A stretch of DNA of 64,000 nt from Larkinella sp. C7 (GCF_006149005.1 NZ_VBSL01000005.1:124338-188337), one strand, 5' to 3'. Shown: positions 17,346 to 26,979, counted from the first letter of the stretch. Notes: generated from the sequence alone by a model not told the origin. Numbers and translations: made by a program.

Positions 17346-18821
17346 ATGAAAAAGATAGTCATCCCGATACTAGCCGCCCTCTGTTTGACGGGCTGCGAAC
17401 TGGACGAAACGATTTATTCCTCCATCTATACCGAAGCCTTTTACAAAACCGCAGCTGACGCCGAAAAGGGTCTTATTGCGGCATACGATCCCTTCGCGGA
17501 TATGTACAGCGGCCCGGCCGGTACCCTGATTGCGGATTTCAGCGACGACCAGACCTATCCACGGGGGGTGGTGGGCCGGAACACCCTGACCCTCTTCACC
17601 TACGACGTCAATTACACCACGCAGAAAAGCAACTCCCGGACCAACGAATCGCCCCAGCAAATCTGGATATCCGGCTACGACGGCATTGAAAAAGCCAACT
17701 GGATCATTGCCAAGGTGCCGGATGCGGTAATGGACGAAACCCGCAAAAAACAAATCATTGGTGAGGCCTATTTCCTGCGGGCGTTCTACCTCTGGATGCT
17801 GACCAAAAACTTTGGCGACGTGCCCATCAAGACGACGCCCAGTTATTCGGAAGCCGACGCCATCGTTGGCAAAAGCCCGAAAGCGGAAGTTTACAAGCAG
17901 ATTTATGCCGATCTGGACCTGGCCTTTGCCGCCGGTTTACCCTCCTATCCGGCTGTAGACAAAGGTCGCCCGGCCAAAGAAGTGGTCAATGCACTCTACG
18001 CCAAAGCGGCATTGTATAACGAAGAATGGGCCAAAGCCCTCGAAAAAGCGCAGGCCGTCATCACGTCGGGGAAATATTCCCTGATGCCGGATGTGCGCAA
18101 CGTTTACAAATACGATCAGGAAGATGCCGCCCGCATTGAAAACATGTGGGCCTACGAAGTCGATCCGATTTCGCCGGGCCGGTCGCACCAGATGGTGGGG
18201 CTGTGTGGCCCGGCCGCCAGTGGCGGACCGGAATATGGCCGGACGACGTTCGGGTCAATGTTCGCGTATATGTCTTTTTACAAATCTTTTTCGGCACAGG
18301 ACAAACGTCGGCAGTTATTGGACACGACTTACGTGGATAAAACCGGCAAAACCGTCCCACAGAGAAGCATTACGCCGATTACGACCGAAGGCGTTCTGAT
18401 TAAGAAATACCAGGACCCGGTTTCCACCCAGGGCTTGATTCCGAACATTCCCATCTTCAGGCTGGCCGACATGTACCTGATTGCTGCCGAAGCCGAAGCC
18501 CGGCTGAACGGCGCAACGCCTGCTGCCTATGGCTACATCAACGCCGTTCGGAAACGGGCGGGTCTGGCGGATCTGGCGACGGGTCTGAGCAAGGATGCGT
18601 TCATCGAAGCGGTTTTGCAGGAACGGGCGTGGGAGTTTTTTGCCGAAGGCGACCGCTGGTATGACCTCACCCGTACTGGTAAATTCCTGACGGTGATTCC
18701 GAAGGCGGTCAACCCGGTGTATCCGGTTCGGAACGTCACGGCGAAGAACAAATACTTCCCGATTCCGCAGGATGAACTGAACGCGAATCCGAAACTGGAG
18801 CAGAATCCGGATTGGAAATAG
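17346..18821 (+). CDS. SusD/RagB-family glycan-binding lipoprotein
   Basis: 491 residues. The N-terminus 'MKKIVIPILAALCLTGCELD' is a lipoprotein signal with lipobox LTGC (Cys17). The SusD N-terminal helical part follows ('YTEAFYKTAADAEKGLIAAY'), then 'GEAYFLRAFYLWMLTKNFGD' and the C-terminal RagB domain with 'YINAVRKRAGLADL' and 'RAWEFFAEGDRWYDLTRTG'. SusD proteins sit on the SusC barrel at the cell surface and capture glycans. It follows susC by 81 bases that hold an inverted repeat. The length is normal for the family. Confidence 0.95.
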   Translation: MKKIVIPILAALCLTGCELDETIYSSIYTEAFYKTAADAEKGLIAAYDPFADMYSGPAGTLIADFSDDQTYPRGVVGRNTLTLFTYDVNYTTQKSNSRTNESPQQIWISGYDGIEKANWIIAKVPDAVMDETRKKQIIGEAYFLRAFYLWMLTKNFGDVPIKTTPSYSEADAIVGKSPKAEVYKQIYADLDLAFAAGLPSYPAVDKGRPAKEVVNALYAKAALYNEEWAKALEKAQAVITSGKYSLMPDVRNVYKYDQEDAARIENMWAYEVDPISPGRSHQMVGLCGPAASGGPEYGRTTFGSMFAYMSFYKSFSAQDKRRQLLDTTYVDKTGKTVPQRSITPITTEGVLIKKYQDPVSTQGLIPNIPIFRLADMYLIAAEAEARLNGATPAAYGYINAVRKRAGLADLATGLSKDAFIEAVLQERAWEFFAEGDRWYDLTRTGKFLTVIPKAVNPVYPVRNVTAKNKYFPIPQDELNANPKLEQNPDWK

Positions 18822-18908
18822 TTTTCGGTTTACGGTGGGCTGACGCGAGCTTCCAAAAGAATGCGTTAGCCCACCGTAGCGACGGCCCGGCGTAAACTGA
18901 AAACCGAA
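18822..18908. repeat. Long interrupted inverted repeat after susD
   Basis: Left arm TTTTCGGTTTACGGTGGGC, continuing TGACGC (18822-18846). It pairs with GCGTTAGCCCACCGTA (18863-18878) and, after an unpaired 13-base stretch, with GTAAACTGAAAACC (18892-18905). The stem is imperfect but over 20 pairs long. No T-run follows, so a simple terminator is less likely. Confidence 0.75.
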
Positions 18909-18935
18909 TACCACAAAGAAATCACAACGTTAAAC

Positions 18936-20057
18936 ATGAAAAGATTGGGTGGCTTGTTTTTTGGGGTAATGGTCATACTCGCACAGGCCGGGTTTTCGGA
19001 AGTGGCTTCGGCAGCGGAGACGAAGCCGGCAAACGTGCGGGAATTTACCATCACCGAAAACGACACCTTGACGTATACGCTGAAACTGGCGTTGGACGAA
19101 AACGACCAGCCGTCGTATTTCTTCCGGAATATTTTCACACCGGTTTGTCTCACGGGCGAGTGCAAACCGGTGTATATTAATTTTTACTGGGACCTGCTGG
19201 GCAACTACACCCGCTTCGATTTTCCACCCGGCGAGGTGCTGACCAAAATGGATCACCGGGAATTCAAACAGGAGGACTACGACAAGTTGCAGGACATTCT
19301 GAGCCGTCCGAATTCCCTGCTCAAAGACATTGCAATGGAAGATCTGGTTGGGAAAGGCACCGAAAACCTGGCCGATTCGGTGGATGCCAAAGCCGGAGCG
19401 ACCCTGAAAACCGTAAAGAATGAGGTGATCGACGGGGCGGTTTATACCTGCTATACCCTCTGGCACATCGCCCACGGTTCGGTGGTCGATGAAATGCTGA
19501 AAATTACGGAAAGCTACAAAAGTGAGCCGTTGCTCCACCGGTTTCTGACCGGTACCAACCACTTTTACCAGTATTGGGCGATGGAGCGGGTGATCGACAA
19601 AACCGGAAAACTCGCGGAACCGTTCAGCGCGGATGTTCTCCGGATCATTCGCGGGAAGAACGTTTTCACGGCGCGGTATGCCTTGCAGAAGATCGCAGAA
19701 CCGTATTTTTTCGACCCGGGCCGACAGGTCTGGCTGTGGGAAACCTATCGAACCGCGCCCTACCCTTTGCAGCTCGTAATTCTGAAAAAACTAACCAAAA
19801 TCCCGTTCCGCGCGCCCTTGGCCGAAATGACCGCGAAGGATTTGGTCCAAACCAATCCCGAGCAGTTTGCTTTGCTGCTGAAACTGCTGGCTGCTCAACC
19901 GAAATTACCGGAAAAGGCGCTGCAAAATCTGGCCGCCCATCTGACGAATCCAAATGCAGACTATTCCACCGAAATTTACCGTGTCCTGGCGGCTTTTCAT
20001 CCCAAAAACCGGGATGTTCTGGCCAAGATGACTGCTTTTAAAAAACGAAATCCCTAA
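18936..20057 (+). CDS. Secreted protein of unknown family with a possible FMN-attachment motif
   Basis: 373 residues with a signal peptide (to about 'VASAAE', residue 28). The N-terminal half has a 'CLTGEC' cysteine pair (near residues 71-76), 'YINFYWDLLGNYTRFDFP', 'LTKMDHREF' and 'VDAKAGATLKTVKNEVIDGA' (from residue 149), followed by 'VYTCYTLWHIAHG'. 'DAKAGAT' resembles the D-x-x-S/T-G-A-T site where FMN is joined to Thr in NqrC/RnfG-type proteins, although here Ala replaces the usual Ser/Thr before Gly. The second half (from about 190) looks like helical repeats of HEAT type. It lies between susD and a secreted FAD oxidoreductase, so a periplasmic redox role is plausible but unproven. I do not recognise a named family. 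Confidence 0.8.
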   Translation: MKRLGGLFFGVMVILAQAGFSEVASAAETKPANVREFTITENDTLTYTLKLALDENDQPSYFFRNIFTPVCLTGECKPVYINFYWDLLGNYTRFDFPPGEVLTKMDHREFKQEDYDKLQDILSRPNSLLKDIAMEDLVGKGTENLADSVDAKAGATLKTVKNEVIDGAVYTCYTLWHIAHGSVVDEMLKITESYKSEPLLHRFLTGTNHFYQYWAMERVIDKTGKLAEPFSADVLRIIRGKNVFTARYALQKIAEPYFFDPGRQVWLWETYRTAPYPLQLVILKKLTKIPFRAPLAEMTAKDLVQTNPEQFALLLKLLAAQPKLPEKALQNLAAHLTNPNADYSTEIYRVLAAFHPKNRDVLAKMTAFKKRNP

Positions 20058-20092
20058 ACCCTTCCTATTCATTTACACAACCGATAAACGAT

Positions 20093-21895
20093 ATGAAAAC
20101 CCTTTTCCGAACCTTTATCTTCCTCCTGGCCTCCCTGCAGCTCGTTGCGCAGGACCACGTTTTCGTTGAAACGGAATCGTTTGAGAACAAGGGCGGCTGG
20201 GTCATCGACCAGCAGTCGTTTGTGGTCATGGGTTCCTCCTACCTCATGGCCCACGGTATGGGCCGTCCGGTGAAGGATGCCGCCACCACGGTTCGTTTCC
20301 CCAAACCCGGCAAATACCAGATCTGGGTTCGCACCAAAGACTGGGCTCCGTTTCCGAAAGGGCCGGGTAAGTTCCAGGTGGTCGTGGATGGAAAACCGCT
20401 GAAAACCGTCTTTGGCGAAAGCGGTTCGGATGCCTGGAAATGGTATGCAGGGGGCGAAGTCGATGTGAAAAGTGATCAGGTAAAACTGGCGATTCACGAC
20501 CTGACCGGTTTCAACGGACGCTGCGACGCCATTCTGTTCACCAACGCGCCCAAGTTTACGCCGTCGGACAAACCGGAAGAACTGACCGCTTTTCGGAATA
20601 AATTACTGAACCTGACCGGCAAACCCACCGAAGCCGGGAATTTCGATTTAGTCGTCGTCGGCGGTGGCATTGCCGGAACCTGCGCGGCCATTTCGGCGTC
20701 GCGGATGGGCTTGAAAGTGGCGCTGATTCAGGATCGCCCGGTTTTGGGCGGCAACAACAGTTCCGAAGTTCGGGTGCACTTGCGGGGCGATGTCGATAAA
20801 AACCATTATCCCAAACTGGGCCGGATTGTCCGGGAAATGGACAATGGCGATCCGGGGAACGGCCATCCCGACGGGCTGGAATACGGCGATGCGCGGAAAA
20901 CGGACATCATCAAAGCCGAACGAAACATCACCCTGTATCTGAATACCCACGTTTATAAAATTGAGAAAAAAGGCAATGCCGTTGCCGCCGTCATCGGGCG
21001 GGATATTGCTACCAATAAAGAAGTCCGATTTACCGGAACCTACTTCTCCGACTGCACCGGCGATGGCACGCTGGGCTATCTGGCCGGTGCCGACTACCGG
21101 TTTGGCCGGGAAAGCAAAGCCGAAACCGGCGAGTCGCTGGCGGCCGAAAAAGCAGATAATTTTACGCTCGGCACCTCGAATTTGTGGGCGTCGCTGGAGC
21201 GGGACACGGCTTCGTCGTTTCCCGAAACCCCCTGGGCCCTCTCCTTTTCGGACGAATACCACATCGACGAGGCCCGGGCCGACTGGCAGTGGGAAACCGG
21301 TTTCGGGAATCTCAACACCATCACCGATGCCGAAAAAATCCGCGATCACAACCTGCGGGCGGTGTACGGCAACTGGTCGTATCTGAAGAACAACAAAAAA
21401 GCCAAATACGGCAAGCGCGAGCTGGCCTGGGTAGCCTATATCGGCGGCAAACGCGAATCCCGGCGGCTGCTGGGCGACCACATTCTGACCCAGATGGACA
21501 TTCAGGACGGCAAACAACACCCGGACGGCACCGTCACCGCCACCTGGACGATCGATTTGCACTTCCCGGATGCCAAAAACAGCAAGTATTTTGAGGGTCA
21601 GGAGTTTTTTGCCGGAACGAAACACATCAAGGTAGCGCCCTACACGATTCCGTACCGCTGTCTGTATTCCAAAAACATCACGAATCTGTTCATGGCAGGC
21701 CGTAACATCAGCACCACGCACGTCGCGTTTGGCAGCACCCGCGTGATGCGGACCTGCGGCATGATGGGTGAAGTCGTTGGTTTTGCGGCTTATGTGGCCA
21801 AGAAATACAACACGACACCGCGTGGGGTTTACCAGGAACACCTGCCGGAATTCATGGCCATCATCAAAGACGAACCCACGGCGGCCAAACCGTAG
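20093..21895 (+). CDS. Secreted FAD-dependent oxidoreductase with N-terminal carbohydrate-binding-like domain
   Basis: 600 residues. Signal peptide 'TFIFLLASLQLVAQ'. Residues about 22-155 form a beta-sandwich-like region ('VFVETESFENKGGWVID', 'GKYQIWVRTKDW') similar to sugar-binding modules seen in glycan enzymes. The flavin part begins with the Rossmann motif 'DLVVVGGGIAGTCAAISASR' (about residue 184) and 'DRPVLGGNNSSEVR', then 'DCTGDGTLGYLAGA' and the C-terminal FAD site 'NLFMAGRNISTTHVAFGS', matching the FAD_oxidored family (PF12831-type). It is a paralogue of the protein at 30829, which lacks a signal peptide. Its probable substrate is a sugar or glycan OH group, but that is inferred from context. 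Confidence 0.88.
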   Translation: MKTLFRTFIFLLASLQLVAQDHVFVETESFENKGGWVIDQQSFVVMGSSYLMAHGMGRPVKDAATTVRFPKPGKYQIWVRTKDWAPFPKGPGKFQVVVDGKPLKTVFGESGSDAWKWYAGGEVDVKSDQVKLAIHDLTGFNGRCDAILFTNAPKFTPSDKPEELTAFRNKLLNLTGKPTEAGNFDLVVVGGGIAGTCAAISASRMGLKVALIQDRPVLGGNNSSEVRVHLRGDVDKNHYPKLGRIVREMDNGDPGNGHPDGLEYGDARKTDIIKAERNITLYLNTHVYKIEKKGNAVAAVIGRDIATNKEVRFTGTYFSDCTGDGTLGYLAGADYRFGRESKAETGESLAAEKADNFTLGTSNLWASLERDTASSFPETPWALSFSDEYHIDEARADWQWETGFGNLNTITDAEKIRDHNLRAVYGNWSYLKNNKKAKYGKRELAWVAYIGGKRESRRLLGDHILTQMDIQDGKQHPDGTVTATWTIDLHFPDAKNSKYFEGQEFFAGTKHIKVAPYTIPYRCLYSKNITNLFMAGRNISTTHVAFGSTRVMRTCGMMGEVVGFAAYVAKKYNTTPRGVYQEHLPEFMAIIKDEPTAAKP

Positions 21896-21909
21896 TTTAG
21901 TTAAAAATA

Positions 21910-21989
21910 AGTTTTGAGTTTATTGTTTGGAGTTTCAGACGTATTACGTGGTTTTCGAAACTCTAAACGACAAACAATAAACTCAAAAC
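21910..21989. repeat. AT-rich long inverted repeat
   Basis: GTTTTGAGTTTATTGTTT on the left pairs perfectly with AAACAATAAACTCAAAAC on the right (18 pairs). The right arm carries an extra partial repeat (ACTCTAAACGACAAAC). The core is not related in sequence to the other intergenic palindromes. It lies 17 bases before the next gene's ATG. Confidence 0.8.
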
Positions 21990-22006
21990 CATAAACGAAC
22001 TCTTAA

Positions 22007-24328
22007 ATGCCTTCAACGTTCCCCAACATCCCGGTTTGCCTGCGCATGATCACCCTGACGGCGGTGCTGCTTTTGCATCGCGATGCAGTCCATGCCCAGT
22101 TGGTCAACCTGGCCCAAGGAAAAGCGGTTGCGGGGTATCCGGTGATTGCCGACAACTCATTTCAGCATCTGGTCGATGGAAATGATGCGACGGTTTGGTA
22201 CACCTCACCAGCAGCTCCCGTCAATCATTTTGAAGTGAATCTGGGAAAACCGCATGCCATCGACCGGGTGTTGCTGCGCGGGTTTCGCGGGAAAGACAAA
22301 GTCCGAATTCGGGTCTCGACTGGCGGAAGCTGGAAAGAAGTGTTCAACAATCCTCAGCCCGACAAAGCCCTGATTGCGTTTGAGCCGGTTACAACGGATA
22401 AAATCCGGGTGGAATACGCAGCCAAACAGGCCACCGGTTTTCCCGAATTTGAAGTCTATGCGTTTGACCCGCAGCCGGTTTTTGTCAATCAGATTGGCTA
22501 TAATTTGAAAGCCCCCAAGCGGTTTACGGCCCCGCTGGCGGTGGATGGCACGGCGTTTTCCGTCGTGGATTCGGAGGGCAAAAAGCCGTTTTCCGGAACA
22601 ATCAAAGGCCACATCGGGGATTTTACGGCGTTTCAACCGACGACTCCCGGACCGTATACCATTGTGGTGGACGGTGAGAAAAAAGGCACGTCGTTTCCGT
22701 TTGAAATTGCGCCTTACGTGATCGAACAGGCTTCGTACGGCCCCGCGCTGGCGTTCATGATCGACGACCGTTGCTGGTATGGCAACTCGGATGGGTATTC
22801 GCCGACGGATAAAAGCGCCGATTGCCCGTCGCTGGGCGTGGCCTGGCGCGACAGCCACCAGTTTTCGTTCGAACTCCCGGCGCTGATCGCGCTGTATTCC
22901 GCCAATCCGGAAGCGTTTTCGACCGAGCGGATGCCCGTCGAGGGAATATATACGGGGGTGCGTGAAGACCTGCCTGAGAATACGCCCGAGATCGTCCGGC
23001 TGATTTACTGGGCGGTCGACGTGTATCTGCGGGGTCAGGTCAATCATACGCTGCTGAAAGAACAACTGGCGTATTTTGTCTATGCCTATCCTGACCTGAG
23101 TCCGTACATTCCGCAAAAGGTCTATGCCGAAGCCCGCGATTACCTCTTCAAAATCTGGGGGAATGACAACAAAGACCGCTGGCATTGGTACGACCTCGAG
23201 CATTCGGCCAACCTGTTTCAGACCTACACGCTGATCGGAACCGGCAAGGGGCAGTTTCCGCCGGGGCATTCGATTGTGCCAAATCTGATGCTGTATGAGG
23301 TTGCCAAACGCGAAGGCCGGAAGGATGCCGACGCGTATTTTAAAGCCGCCTTCCAGCAAACCGATTGGCTCATCAAAAACCTTGACTGGCAGGACCCCAC
23401 CTCCACCAAAGGCCAGCGGATGAACGAGTACGTCACGATGGATGCGCTGGCCTATTTCCTGAAAAAGTACCCTCAAAAAGCACCGAAAGGCCTGTCCGAA
23501 AAGATTCAGGCATGGGCGAAAGTCGCGATTTCCCGGTCAGACAATCTGTGGGATTACCGCAAATACGCCGACAACAAATGGGTCATTGCCGACATCAAAG
23601 CCACCTCCGACCCTACTTACAACCCGACCGGAAGTTTCAACGAACCCGGGAACATCGCCGGTTTTCCGGCTCCGGCGCTCGCGGCTGCCTCGGTGTTGAC
23701 TGATGCGAAAACACAAAACCGGTTGCGTGAACTGGCAACGGCGCAGTTGGACAATGTATACGGCCGCAACCCAACCGGGCGGCACTTTTGCTACGATGCC
23801 CTGACCGATTTCAAAGGCGCGGATTTGGGCTGGTTCAAGGAACTGGAAGGCGGTGCCGCTTTGCTTCAGACGGTTCGGGGGGTGTTGGATGGCTCGCCCA
23901 AAGAAGGCGTTTATCCTTACGATCCGTATTCCGGCGACCCCGGCCATACGGAAGGCTGGGTCACGTTCAATACCGCCTGGATTGCCGGACTGGCGTATCT
24001 GGCGGCTGATGTCACAAACGTCGAGTTCTACGACGCCACGTTCACGAACCGCATTCAGGAAGTCAAACCGGGCCAGAAAGTCGGCGTTCGATTGACGGCA
24101 CCGCTCAACCTGGATCCTCAGAAAGCGGAACGGGCAGCGGTTCTGTTGACCGATGGAAAAGGCAAGCAAAGCCGACTTACGCTGAACGAGCAGGGCGCGA
24201 ACGGCGTGGCTTTTCAACAGGTGATCGATCTGGCGGGCGGCCCGGTTTCGGCAAGTAAAAACGAGGTTCTCCGGGTTTCGTACGGATTGGGCGCGTTTAA
24301 AAAAGAGGCCGTTTTACGAGTGAAATAG
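22007..24328 (+). CDS. GH9-like glycoside hydrolase family protein with discoidin-like and cellulase-Ig-like domains
   Basis: 773 residues with a signal sequence near residues 10-28. Residues about 32-155 look like an F5/8-type (discoidin) domain ('AVAGYPVIADNSFQHLVDGN', 'INHFEVNLGK'-like 'VNHFEVNLGKPHAIDRVLL'). Residues about 158-245 match the Ig-like domain that precedes GH9 catalytic modules ('VFVNQIGYNLKAPKRF'). The rest resembles a GH9 (alpha/alpha)6 barrel, with 'DNVYGRNPTGRHFCYD' and 'GHTEGWVTFNTAWIAGLAYL' near the expected acid glutamate. The usual DAGD nucleophile/base motif is not seen; 'AWRDSHQFSFELP' stands at about that place. The enzyme may thus be divergent or act on an unusual substrate. 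Located in the LacI-controlled locus. Confidence 0.75.
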   Translation: MPSTFPNIPVCLRMITLTAVLLLHRDAVHAQLVNLAQGKAVAGYPVIADNSFQHLVDGNDATVWYTSPAAPVNHFEVNLGKPHAIDRVLLRGFRGKDKVRIRVSTGGSWKEVFNNPQPDKALIAFEPVTTDKIRVEYAAKQATGFPEFEVYAFDPQPVFVNQIGYNLKAPKRFTAPLAVDGTAFSVVDSEGKKPFSGTIKGHIGDFTAFQPTTPGPYTIVVDGEKKGTSFPFEIAPYVIEQASYGPALAFMIDDRCWYGNSDGYSPTDKSADCPSLGVAWRDSHQFSFELPALIALYSANPEAFSTERMPVEGIYTGVREDLPENTPEIVRLIYWAVDVYLRGQVNHTLLKEQLAYFVYAYPDLSPYIPQKVYAEARDYLFKIWGNDNKDRWHWYDLEHSANLFQTYTLIGTGKGQFPPGHSIVPNLMLYEVAKREGRKDADAYFKAAFQQTDWLIKNLDWQDPTSTKGQRMNEYVTMDALAYFLKKYPQKAPKGLSEKIQAWAKVAISRSDNLWDYRKYADNKWVIADIKATSDPTYNPTGSFNEPGNIAGFPAPALAAASVLTDAKTQNRLRELATAQLDNVYGRNPTGRHFCYDALTDFKGADLGWFKELEGGAALLQTVRGVLDGSPKEGVYPYDPYSGDPGHTEGWVTFNTAWIAGLAYLAADVTNVEFYDATFTNRIQEVKPGQKVGVRLTAPLNLDPQKAERAAVLLTDGKGKQSRLTLNEQGANGVAFQQVIDLAGGPVSASKNEVLRVSYGLGAFKKEAVLRVK

Positions 24329-24363
24329 GGACCGAATCGGATACAAAATAATTTGGAAACCAG

Positions 24364-24383
24364 CCCACGATTTCGATCGTGGG
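24364..24383. terminator. Hairpin with TTCG tetraloop
   Basis: CCCACGAT-TTCG-ATCGTGGG is an 8-pair stem closed by a TTCG loop, an exceptionally stable RNA fold. It lies 36 bases after the GH9-like stop. No T-run follows, so it may stabilise an mRNA end or act as a partial stop between two operon genes. Confidence 0.55.
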
Positions 24384-24452
24384 AATGAATGAGAATCGCA
24401 GGCTGCTTGCTCTTACCCGCAGGCTCAGTCTTAAACGAATTTTTATAGTATC

Positions 24453-26960
24453 ATGAAATACAGCCTTAGTATCGTACTTGGATTAGTCAGTCTGACCGGT
24501 TTTGCCCAGACGTCGAAGCAACTCAGCCTGTCGAACGGGAAGGTTCAGTTGGTGTGGGAATCGACGGCTGCAGGCTGGCGGTTGCAGAAAGTGGCCGCTC
24601 AAAAAGGGAAACAATGGCAGACGTTTGCCCAGGCGTCCGGCGAAAACACGGTGTTGTATGCCGCCGAAAAACCGTCGGAACTGCCCCAGCAAACCTTCAA
24701 AACCATCACCGGCGAAGAGTTTCCGGGTGAACACTACCATTATCAGACGAAACAATGGGCCGAAAGCACGAACCCGGTTTCGCTGAATACCGCCGGACAG
24801 GCCACGCATTTTTTCCCGAAAGAAGGCAAACAGGCCGGTAAAAACAGCCTGACTTTCCGGCAGGAAACGGAAACCGCCACGATCAGCACCGAATGGAGTC
24901 TGGACCCGAAATTCCCGCAGGACATTGTGGTTAAACAAACGCTGGTCGCGAAAAAGGGCGGTTATTTTTCGCTGGCGAGCCCTTCGATTGCCACGGTTTC
25001 GGAACCTAATCTGGCGTGGGCGACGGTGCCGGGGTATTTTCAGGGGAATACCATGCAGCCCAATTTTGTGCTGGCCTACGCCTACGGACACGGTATTCCG
25101 AGCCTGCCCGTCGTCTACCGCGAACGTTGTGCCAGTACGCTCAGTCCAATGATCAGCACCAAAAATGGCTTGACGCTTTCGGTCATTCCGGAACCCGGTC
25201 TGGCCCGTGATCCGTGGGCGAACGACAAAATCACGCAAATCGACTGGAACATTGGCCTGTCGCACATGAACCGCAAGGCCCAGCTTTCGCCGACACTGTA
25301 TTTCCCGGTGCTGGGCGAACCGAAGTCGGCGTTGAAGCCGGGCGAAAGCATCAGCTACACGTTCCGCTACAGCCTGACCGACGGCGACTGGTTCAAGGCG
25401 CTGAACCATACGGTGTACGATATTTACCAGTTTAAAGAATCGCTGGCGCTGCGGCAAAGCAAACAATCGCTGACCGACCGCATCCAGAAAATGCACCACT
25501 ACCTGACCGACCCGAAAACGTCGCTCTGGAATGTGGAGGAATTTGAAGGCAAAAAAATAGGGGCGCAGTCGTATCTGGGGGGCGTGGTTGGCTCGAACAA
25601 AGACGCCATGAAAAACTCCGATTACGGCGCGATGTGGATGCTGGCAACGGCCACCGGCGACTCGCTATTGACGAAAAATGTGCTGCCCTACGCCGAAAAC
25701 TTCAAGCTGGTGCAACAGGAAACCAACAACGGTTTTTTCAAGGGAGCCGTTGAGGGTCAGTATTATCTGGCCAAATCGAAAAAGTTTGTCGAGGAGTGGG
25801 GCGCGGTGGTCGAACCGATCGCACTGACGTACTACACCTTGCTGGACATCGGCAACATGCTGCTGTTTGAACCGGAAGATCAGGAGTTGAAAGAGCGACT
25901 GCGGTTTGGTGCCGAACGGTTATTGACCTGGCAAAAACCGGATGGCAGTTGGGCGGTGGCCTACGACAAGAAAACGGAGCAGGAAATTTTCAAGGATGTG
26001 CAGGATGTTCGACCGACGTTTTACGGAATGATTGTCGCCCACCGCATCCTGAAAGACCCCAAATACCTCGCTGCGGCCCGAAAAGGAGCCGATTGGCTGA
26101 TCAAAAATGCCGTCGAAACCGGGCGTTTTCTCGGCGTTTGCGGGGATGCCCGCTACGCGCCGGATTTTGCTACCGGCCAGTCGGCCCAGGCGTTTCTGGA
26201 TTTGTATGATCTGACGAAGGACGAACGCTACAAAGCAGCCGCCATCACGTCGGCCAAGCTGTACACCACCTCGATTTATACACACCCGATTGCCAGCCAC
26301 AAACTGAAAACCGTGAATGGCACCCAGAAAGAAGATTGGGAAATCAGCCAGGCGGGTCTGAGTTTTGAACACGGCGGTATTTTCGGCTCGGCCACGCGGC
26401 TCGGCCCGATTCAACTCGCCAGCCACGCCGGGATGTTCATCCGGATGTACGGGTTGACGAAGGAACCGATTTTTGCGGACATGGCGCGGGCCGCAGCCAT
26501 TGGCCGCGATGCGTTTGTCGATCCCAAAACCAGTGTCGCTTCGTATTACTGGCAGGCCATGAACCGGGGCGCGGGGCCGTATCCGCACCATGCCTGGTGG
26601 CAGGTGGGCTGGCTGACGGACTATTTGCTGGCCGAAGCGGAATTGCGTTCGGGGGGCAAAGTGGTTTTCCCACGCGGTTTTGTAACGCCCAAAGTGGGGC
26701 CGCACCAAACGTACGGTTTTGCGCCGGGGATGGTCAATGGCGAAAAGGCCAGTTTGCTGATCGACGAAAAGCTGATAAAAATTGATAACGCGTCGGTGGA
26801 TTATATTCTGGCGAAATCAGAGAAGAACGACAAGGTATTTGTGGTTTTGCTGAACAACAGCGCCCAGCCTTCCGATTTTCAATTCACGGCGGGAAGTCAG
26901 AAAACCGTATCGAAAAAGTTGCCGCCTTTTGGGCTGGAAGTGGTGACCATCGATAATTAA
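24453..26960 (+). CDS. Secreted (alpha/alpha)-barrel glycosidase-like protein
   Basis: 835 residues, signal peptide 'MKYSLSIVLGLVSLTGFAQ'. Residues 20-330 are beta-rich ('KQLSLSNGKVQLVWES', 'LKPGESISYTFRYSLTDGDW'). The region from about 345 to 750 has the periodic helices of six-hairpin glycosidases or lyases ('LLTWQKPDGSWAVAYD', 'FYGMIVAHRILKDPKYLAAA', 'QSAQAFLDLYDLTKDERYKA'). A short C-terminal beta domain ends the protein ('VFVVLLNNSAQPSDFQ'). This layout, a beta-sandwich followed by a helical toroid, is common in glycoside hydrolases and polysaccharide lyases. I cannot assign a CAZy family. Gene order (GH9-like before, symporter after) supports a role in cutting the same glycan. Confidence 0.7.
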   Translation: MKYSLSIVLGLVSLTGFAQTSKQLSLSNGKVQLVWESTAAGWRLQKVAAQKGKQWQTFAQASGENTVLYAAEKPSELPQQTFKTITGEEFPGEHYHYQTKQWAESTNPVSLNTAGQATHFFPKEGKQAGKNSLTFRQETETATISTEWSLDPKFPQDIVVKQTLVAKKGGYFSLASPSIATVSEPNLAWATVPGYFQGNTMQPNFVLAYAYGHGIPSLPVVYRERCASTLSPMISTKNGLTLSVIPEPGLARDPWANDKITQIDWNIGLSHMNRKAQLSPTLYFPVLGEPKSALKPGESISYTFRYSLTDGDWFKALNHTVYDIYQFKESLALRQSKQSLTDRIQKMHHYLTDPKTSLWNVEEFEGKKIGAQSYLGGVVGSNKDAMKNSDYGAMWMLATATGDSLLTKNVLPYAENFKLVQQETNNGFFKGAVEGQYYLAKSKKFVEEWGAVVEPIALTYYTLLDIGNMLLFEPEDQELKERLRFGAERLLTWQKPDGSWAVAYDKKTEQEIFKDVQDVRPTFYGMIVAHRILKDPKYLAAARKGADWLIKNAVETGRFLGVCGDARYAPDFATGQSAQAFLDLYDLTKDERYKAAAITSAKLYTTSIYTHPIASHKLKTVNGTQKEDWEISQAGLSFEHGGIFGSATRLGPIQLASHAGMFIRMYGLTKEPIFADMARAAAIGRDAFVDPKTSVASYYWQAMNRGAGPYPHHAWWQVGWLTDYLLAEAELRSGGKVVFPRGFVTPKVGPHQTYGFAPGMVNGEKASLLIDEKLIKIDNASVDYILAKSEKNDKVFVVLLNNSAQPSDFQFTAGSQKTVSKKLPPFGLEVVTIDN

Positions 26961-26979
26961 ATGATTAAAAGTTGGATGA

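Noticed and set aside
20648-21841. A 397-residue minus-strand frame inside the FAD oxidoreductase gene
   Set aside because: The + strand protein has clear FAD motifs across the whole stretch; the minus-strand translation has no domain pattern.
22205-23476. A 423-residue minus-strand frame inside the GH9-like gene
   Set aside because: Shadow of a high-GC coding strand; it has no start context and no recognisable motif.
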